This document shows, piece by piece, positions 5,455-10,082 of a stretch of 10,082 bases of DNA. The DNA lies in contig JAJAYM010000006.1 in assembly GCA_027117675.1 (NCBI GenBank), positions 1 to 10,082 on the forward strand, in the 5' to 3' direction. Made by a program: the position numbers and the translations under genes. The stretch's first letter is position 1. Every line of letters starts with the position of its first letter. The notes under the pieces were generated by a model that was not told the origin of the DNA, made no database searches, and saw only the letters and a list, made by a program, of their open reading frames with translations. The DNA comes from Actinomycetes bacterium (GTDB lineage: Bacteria > Actinomycetota > Actinomycetes > JAHEKZ01).

Positions 5455-8376
5455 CTACCAGCCAGAATGCAAAGTCGTCTCAAGCGCGTCGACGAAGGTG
5501 TCAGCGGCCGCCCGGTCGATGCACAGCGGCGGCTTGATCTTCAGCACATTCATGAAGTCGCTCGTCGGCTGAACGATGACCCCGAGTTCACGCATCCGTT
5601 CGCAAATGGCCAGTGCCTCCTCGGTCGCCGGTTCAAGCGTCTCGTGGTCGCGCACCAACTCGATCCCGCGGTAGAGCCCCAGACCGTGCACGGTGCCGAT
5701 CAGGGCGTAATCGTCAGCCAGTGCAGTCACGCGCTCGGCAATGTGACGACCGATGGTCAACGCGTTGGCCTGCAGACCCTCACTCTCGATCACGTCAAGG
5801 GTGGCAATACCGGCCGCACACCCGAGGGGCGAACCGCCCATCGAACTGAAGAACGAACCTTCAGCCGACCGAAGCGTCTCGGCGATCGCGCGAGTCGTGA
5901 CCACGGCGCCGACCGGGACGCCGTTGCCGGTGCACTTGGCCATCGTCACGATGTCGGGCACCACTGCCTGCTGCTGAAAGCCCCAGAAGTAGTCGCCGAG
6001 CCGTCCGTAGCCCACCTGCACCTCGTCGGCGACGCACAACCCGCCGGCCGCTCGCACGGACGCGTAGGTGGCTGCGAGGTAGCCGTCCGGCAGCAGGACG
6101 CCGCCAGCATTTCCGTAGACCGGTTCGGCGATGAACCCACTCACTCGACCGCCAGCTTCGGCGATCTCAGCCAGGGCGCGGTCGACGTCAGCGGCATAGC
6201 GGGCGCCGGCGTCCGGCCCGCGGAACTGTCCCCGGTAAGTGTTCGGCGACTCCACGATGTGTACCCAGGGCGGACGCGTCTCGGCCGCCCTGGGGTTGTC
6301 GGTGATCGACGTCGTCACGTCGTCGGTGCCCGTAGTCCACCCGTGGTAGGCGCTGCGCACGGCGAGGATCTCGCGGCTACCGCTCGCCGCTCGCATCAAG
6401 CGCAGCGCCACCTCATTCGCTTCGCTGCCCGTGCTCACCAGGAACACGGTGTCGAGCGGATCAGGAAGCAACGCAGCCAGGCGCTCGGAGAACTCGACCA
6501 TGGACGCGTAATGGAAACGCGAATTGGTGTTGATCAGCCGCAACTGCCGGCTGACAGCTTCTGCCACCACGGGATGGCTGTGTCCCAAAATCGTCACGTT
6601 GTTGACCATGTCGACGTACCGGCGACCGTCGGTGTTGAACATGTGATGACGCCTACCCCGCTCCATGCGTGGCGGCTCTTCGTAGTAGTACTCCTGCGCC
6701 GACGCAAGCACCGCGTCGCGGCGATGCAACAGCGATGTCGCGTCGCTCGGGGATGCCGGCGCCACACCCGGAATGGCGTCCGGCGCCCACCAAATAGCCG
6801 GATCGGTCGTGGCGTGCCGCCAACCATCGGCGCGCGCGGCCAGCATCGGTGGTTGGTGATCGAGGTCAGCGACTAGTTGCACTGTGACACCGGCCGCAGC
6901 ACCTTGGCCGGCGCGCACCACGCCCAGTCGGTCACCAGCTTCCACGTGTGGCGCGTCGGTCACCTCATCGAGGTCACCCAGCACCAGCTGCCAGGTGTCA
7001 TCGAGCCCGAGAGTGAGCGCACCATCGTCGAGGCTGCGCACCACACCTGATGTCGGAGCTCGCACCTCCGTTCCGGCAGGAGCAAAGACCTCCACCCCGG
7101 TGCTGACCCCACCGGTGCTGACCCCATCACCAGGGCTGCGCGCCAGCCGTCCCTCCCCGTAGCGCCCGACGCCATAGCCATCTCTCAGCTGGGCGACCAC
7201 CCCATCGGCGAGGTTCCACCGTTCAGGATCGAACGTGTCGGCCGTCACCGACTGATCGACCGAGGGCGACCCGGCGACCATGGCAACGAGCGGGCCAACC
7301 GGAGCCGGCGGCAGCGGTGGCGCCGGCGCCGTCATGCCGACGCTCTCCGCGAGCACGCCGTGCGCAGCCCGCCATGGCACCGACCGGACGGCACGCCACA
7401 CCAGCCAGTCATCATCGATCGACTGCTGGACATACGCGTCATCGGGTTCGAGCCTGCCCTGGTGCTCGCTACTGGCGACGCTGGACGCCGCACGTGCGAC
7501 CAGTAACGGCCACAGGGCCGCTACTTCTTCGTCAGTGAGTGGCAGCACGGAGTGATAGCCGCGCAAGACATTGGTGAGCACTCCGAGCGCATCATCGGGG
7601 TCATGGCCAATCAGCGAGACCGCCGCAACGGCCACGTCGGCGGCGACCCAGGTACGAAGGAGGTCACCGAAGTCGATGAGGGCATCTGGCCATGGTTGGC
7701 CGGATGCGTTGAGGCTCGTGACGACATTGACGTCGGTGACATCGGCGTGGCAGACCGCTAGACGTAGCTGTGGAGCAAGCGTCTTGAGAGCCTCCTGCGA
7801 TCGAGCCATCTGGCCTTCGACATCGGAGCGCCCTGCGGCATCAGCGATCGAGGAGCCGAACGCTGCGACGACATCGCTTGCGTGGCGTACATCCCACTGC
7901 AACGTGCGGTCGAGCCCGGGATGATCGAAATCGGCCAAGGCAGCCGCAGCGGACGCGGCCAGCCAGCCTTGACGCCTCAGCACCGACGGCGCTAGGTAGT
8001 CGAAATCAGCGAGTGGACGACCCTCCAGGTAGGTGACGAGCCGCACGTCGTACTTGGCGCCACCGTCGGTGACCTGGCCGATCAGCGCGCCGCTGGCGTC
8101 GGGAAGGGGAACCGGCGCCCGGAACGGCAGATCGCGCTCGGCCAGGTGGAGCATCGCGGCGTTCTGTGCCACCAGTCCTTCGTGGCTGAAGCCGGGATTG
8201 GAGATTTTCAGGATGAACCGCCCGCCAGCATCATCGACTCTGACGTTCTGGTCCTGGTGGCTACCGAGGCTGCGCAGCGGCCCGGAGCGGTGGTACCGCT
8301 CGTCGAGGATCTGGGCCGCCCGCTCCAAACTCACGGCCGGACTCGGAATTTCCATCCCGGCAAACGGGTTGCTCAA
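5455..8376 (-). CDS. Trifunctional-architecture fusion: APH/hydroxylysine-kinase-like domain, degenerate M23-like domain, AGXT2L-type PLP phospho-lyase
   Basis: A 973-residue cytoplasmic protein with three modules. Residues about 15-345 are an APH-fold kinase like hydroxylysine kinase: FILKISN with Lys57, LVAQN, the catalytic loop HADVTDVN (H210, D212, N217) and IDFGD (D235). Residues about 425-505 match a lysostaphin/M23 beta domain (VEVFAPAGTEVRAPTSGVV, then HVEAGDRLGVV) but lack its zinc and catalytic residues. Residues about 550-970 are a class-III PLP enzyme of the AGXT2L group: STGSEAN (648-654), ADEVQVGYGR (783-792), the PLP lysine K814 in MAKCTGNG, and NVLKIKPP (943-950), typical of that group. 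Known AGXT2L proteins are ammonia- and phosphate-eliminating lyases of phosphoethanolamine and phosphohydroxylysine, and the kinase family makes phosphohydroxylysine. I infer phosphorylation then elimination on one chain; the substrate is unproven. The TTG start at 8376 overlaps the upstream stop (TTGA) and has GAGG seven bases upstream; ATG at codon 8 lacks such support. Confidence 0.92.
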   Translation of the reverse strand: MSNPFAGMEIPSPAVSLERAAQILDERYHRSGPLRSLGSHQDQNVRVDDAGGRFILKISNPGFSHEGLVAQNAAMLHLAERDLPFRAPVPLPDASGALIGQVTDGGAKYDVRLVTYLEGRPLADFDYLAPSVLRRQGWLAASAAAALADFDHPGLDRTLQWDVRHASDVVAAFGSSIADAAGRSDVEGQMARSQEALKTLAPQLRLAVCHADVTDVNVVTSLNASGQPWPDALIDFGDLLRTWVAADVAVAAVSLIGHDPDDALGVLTNVLRGYHSVLPLTDEEVAALWPLLVARAASSVASSEHQGRLEPDDAYVQQSIDDDWLVWRAVRSVPWRAAHGVLAESVGMTAPAPPLPPAPVGPLVAMVAGSPSVDQSVTADTFDPERWNLADGVVAQLRDGYGVGRYGEGRLARSPGDGVSTGGVSTGVEVFAPAGTEVRAPTSGVVRSLDDGALTLGLDDTWQLVLGDLDEVTDAPHVEAGDRLGVVRAGQGAAAGVTVQLVADLDHQPPMLAARADGWRHATTDPAIWWAPDAIPGVAPASPSDATSLLHRRDAVLASAQEYYYEEPPRMERGRRHHMFNTDGRRYVDMVNNVTILGHSHPVVAEAVSRQLRLINTNSRFHYASMVEFSERLAALLPDPLDTVFLVSTGSEANEVALRLMRAASGSREILAVRSAYHGWTTGTDDVTTSITDNPRAAETRPPWVHIVESPNTYRGQFRGPDAGARYAADVDRALAEIAEAGGRVSGFIAEPVYGNAGGVLLPDGYLAATYASVRAAGGLCVADEVQVGYGRLGDYFWGFQQQAVVPDIVTMAKCTGNGVPVGAVVTTRAIAETLRSAEGSFFSSMGGSPLGCAAGIATLDVIESEGLQANALTIGRHIAERVTALADDYALIGTVHGLGLYRGIELVRDHETLEPATEEALAICERMRELGVIVQPTSDFMNVLKIKPPLCIDRAAADTFVDALETTLHSGW
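7097..7126 (-). repeat. Perfect 15-bp tandem duplication inside the fusion gene
   Basis: The unit ccggtgctgacccca occurs at 7097-7111 and again at 7112-7126 with no mismatch. On the coding strand it encodes GVSTGGVSTG at residues 418-427, directly at the start of the degenerate M23-like domain. The length is a multiple of three, so the frame is kept. Confidence 0.9.
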
Positions 8377-8849
8377 TTCATGACCTCGTCGGTGCCGCCA
8401 ATCACGTGGAGCACGGGCACTGTGAGAACGTGACGTAACTTGTTGGCCCAGCCTCGACGCATCAGGTCAGAGACCAGGTGCGGCTCGGTGATCACCCACA
8501 GTTCGTCAGCGTCCTCGCTGGTGACGTACGCAGCCGTTGCCGCGATCGGGTCGCGTGGCGTCAAGCCGCCGCGCGCCGTCAGGCCCTGCGCAGCCAAGAG
8601 CTCCAACGACTCTTGCAGGGCCCGCTCGGCGGCCATTCCCTGGTCATCGGGAGTTGCACCGGCCAGGTCGCGGCGCAACTCATCGATATCGACCCGGGCT
8701 ACGTCATCGACAACCTGGTCGACGCGTGACTGGTCGGAGGTCTCGGGCACGAGGACGTGCAGGCGCAACTCGCCGTCGTGCCACTCGGCAATGCGGGTGA
8801 CGTCGTGCTCGGTCAGGGCGTTCTCGGTCAACACGATGAGATGGCTCAC
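8373..8849 (-). CDS. Small alpha/beta protein, possibly universal-stress-protein-like
   Basis: A 158-residue soluble protein without signal peptide or membrane segment. It begins SHLIVLTENAL, has a second strand ELRLHVLVPE near 27-36, an acidic linker at about 37-65, a helix at about 72-88, then AATAAYVTSEDADELWVITEP near 103-123 and a final strand VPVLHVI near 144-150. This order of strands and helices recalls the UspA/HUP fold, in which the C-terminal part ends in a loop followed by PVxVV. The usual ATP-binding G-2X-G-9X-G(S/T) signature is absent, so any Usp-like role would be of the non-ATP-binding kind. The GTG at 8849 sits 14 bases after the ligase stop with a weak ribosome binding site. 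Its stop overlaps the TTG start of the fusion gene, which argues for co-translation. Function unknown; moderately sure it is real. Confidence 0.75.
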   Translation of the reverse strand: MSHLIVLTENALTEHDVTRIAEWHDGELRLHVLVPETSDQSRVDQVVDDVARVDIDELRRDLAGATPDDQGMAAERALQESLELLAAQGLTARGGLTPRDPIAATAAYVTSEDADELWVITEPHLVSDLMRRGWANKLRHVLTVPVLHVIGGTDEVMN

Positions 8850-8863
8850 AGGTCCATCTTGGC

Positions 8864-9928
8864 CTATGTTGGGCGGCCGCGTCGCAGCACCTCACCAACG
8901 TCGTAGGCAACCGGGCGCTCAAGCTGGTCGAACCGGCAAGAGGAGGCGTCCCGGTCGGGGCGCCATCGTGCGAACCGCGGGTTGTGCCTGAAGCGGTCCC
9001 CCTGCAGCTGGTCGTAGGCCACTTCGACGACGAGTTCGGGTCGGAGCGGGACAAAGCTCATGTTCTTCTTCGCGCTCCAGCGGTTGACCACTCCGGGACG
9101 GCGCACACCGGATGCATCGGCGGTCTCAGGGTTCCAAGGGTGGGTGTCCAGGTCGGTGACAAGCGCCGCGAGCTCACCGACCAGCTCTGACCGACGCGCC
9201 GCAGTGAATGACGAGCAGACCCCGACGTGCTGGAGGCGACCTTCGTCGTCGTACAAGCCCAACAACAGTGAGCCGACGACCTGCCCTGACGTGTGCCATC
9301 GATAGCCAGCGACCACGCAGTCGGCGGTTCGCTGATGTTTGACCTTGGTGAGTGTTCGTTTGCCTGATGCGTAGGAGTCGGCGAGGGGCTTTGCCATGAC
9401 GCCGTCCATGCCGGCTCCTTCGAAGGTCTCAAACCACCGGCGCGCCTCGCCGGCGTCCAGCGTCGCAGGCGTCAGGAAGAACGGCGGCGTCCACTCCTGG
9501 GCGGCCGCCTCTAGGCGTCTCCGCCGCTCGGCAAAGGGCGCATCCAGATGCACACCGTCGCCGTCTTCGAGCAGATCGAAGGCGACATACCAGGCCGGTG
9601 TCTGCTCAGACAACAAGCTGACCCGTGACTCCGCCGGGTGGATTCGCTGGGCGAGCACGTCGAAGTCGAGGGTCGGTCCTTGGGCGACGACGAGCTCACC
9701 ATCGAGTACCAATGGCGACGAGAGTTGCTGGGAGGTTGCGGTCACCACTTCGGGAAAGTATCGGGTGAGGGACTCCGACCGGCCGGCCACCTCAGTGTGG
9801 TCACCGACGAATAAGAGGCAGCGAAAGCCATCCCACTTCGGCTCGTAGAGCCAGCCATCCCCTTGAGGAATCGCGCTGGCCGCCTTGGCGAGCATCGGCT
9901 CGATCGGCGCTTCGATCGGAAACGGCAT
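8864..9928 (-). CDS. ligC: ATP-dependent DNA ligase, LigC type
   Basis: A 354-residue ligase that seals nicks in DNA through a ligase-AMP intermediate. The adenylated lysine is K31 in YEPKWDGFR (28-36, motif I). Other motifs are LDGELV at 75-80, YVAFDLL at 114-120 (motif IIIa region), EGAGMDGVMAKP at 170-181 (motif IV) and TKVKH at 194-198 (motif V). The C-terminal OB-fold part holds ADCVVAGYRWH, SLLLGLYDD, HVGVCSSFTAARR and EVAYDQLQGDRFRH. Length and wording match mycobacterial LigC1 closely. LigC enzymes are stand-alone relatives of the LigD ligase domain and are linked with backup end-joining or excision repair. I chose ATG 9928 because it gives the family start PIEAPIEPMLAK; the frame stays open upstream but without family sequence. 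There is no good ribosome binding site, and TACGGT ends five bases before the ATG, so a leaderless transcript is conceivable. It heads a run of three minus-strand genes. Confidence 0.94.
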   Translation of the reverse strand: MPFPIEAPIEPMLAKAASAIPQGDGWLYEPKWDGFRCLLFVGDHTEVAGRSESLTRYFPEVVTATSQQLSSPLVLDGELVVAQGPTLDFDVLAQRIHPAESRVSLLSEQTPAWYVAFDLLEDGDGVHLDAPFAERRRRLEAAAQEWTPPFFLTPATLDAGEARRWFETFEGAGMDGVMAKPLADSYASGKRTLTKVKHQRTADCVVAGYRWHTSGQVVGSLLLGLYDDEGRLQHVGVCSSFTAARRSELVGELAALVTDLDTHPWNPETADASGVRRPGVVNRWSAKKNMSFVPLRPELVVEVAYDQLQGDRFRHNPRFARWRPDRDASSCRFDQLERPVAYDVGEVLRRGRPT

Positions 9929-10082
9929 GGGCCACCGTAACCGAGCGCCGAGGGCACGGCGAGCGCGCCCGCACGGCGAAGCCGCTTGCCAACCGCGCCG
10001 CGCGGGCCCGACCGGGGCGTTCGCTTTGCAAGACCGGCCGAAATGCACCGCGACGAGATGGTCCCCAACGACGCTGGCGTCA

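Noticed and set aside
5365..6876. Long plus-strand open frame (about 503 codons) opposite the PLP enzyme domain
   Set aside because: The minus strand carries all class-III PLP motifs without interruption; the plus-strand translation is Arg/His-rich and featureless.
6862..7104. Annotation of the fusion protein as an active M23 metallopeptidase
   Set aside because: The scaffold is present but the histidine ligands and catalytic histidines are replaced, and the protein has no signal peptide to reach peptidoglycan.
9929..10048. N-terminal extension of the DNA ligase
   Set aside because: LigC proteins start with a short segment before PIEPMLAK, as given by ATG 9928. The upstream residues are Arg/Ala-rich and match nothing in the family.
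10043..10082. Possible start of a plus-strand gene at the right edge (ATG 10043, reading MHRDEMVPNDAGV)
   Set aside because: Only 13 codons are visible, there is no ribosome binding site, and no family is recognisable. A LigD-polymerase-like neighbour would make sense next to ligC but cannot be supported.

Overview
The window looks like chromosomal DNA of a high-GC actinobacterium. GTG and TTG starts are common and third codon positions are GC-rich. The strongest markers are an actinobacterial-type SecA, a LigC-type ATP-dependent DNA ligase and a DUF222/13E12-type HNH protein. I cannot name the genus from sequence alone. There are eight genes or gene parts that I consider real, one decayed gene fragment, and no rRNA, tRNA, CRISPR array or complete insertion sequence that I can see.

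Left part (1-2637): the N-terminal half of secA runs off the left edge on the minus strand. It is divergent from a plus-strand gene encoding two fused GNAT acetyltransferase domains of the RimJ/RimL type. The two share a 125-bp intergenic region. Middle part (2638-4258): a 337-bp gene-free stretch holds a diverged copy of the leader and first codons of the next gene, a DUF222/HNH nuclease-like protein of a family that often spreads to many copies in actinobacterial genomes. A 10-bp palindrome covers the start codon in both copies.

Right part (4421-9928) is all on the minus strand. Read in transcription order it is a LigC-type DNA ligase, a small protein that may have a universal-stress-protein-like fold, and a 973-residue fusion protein that starts on a TTG overlapping the previous stop codon. 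The fusion has an aminoglycoside-phosphotransferase-like (hydroxylysine-kinase-like) N-terminus, a lysostaphin/M23-like beta domain whose metal ligands are nearly all gone, and a class-III PLP enzyme of the AGXT2L phospho-lyase subfamily. It plausibly phosphorylates an amino alcohol or hydroxy amino acid and then removes phosphate and ammonia from the product on the same chain. After a 177-bp gap with a hairpin and a possible promoter come two tandem secreted paralogues of about 140 residues. They overlap by ATGA and share a GRFHPG/LVLDP core that I cannot assign to a characterised family.

The best candidates for something under-described are the tandem secreted pair, the dead M23-like module between the kinase and lyase domains (with a fresh-looking 15-bp tandem duplication at its edge), and the duplicated leader with a start-codon palindrome before the HNH gene. 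I see no convincing new defence system here.
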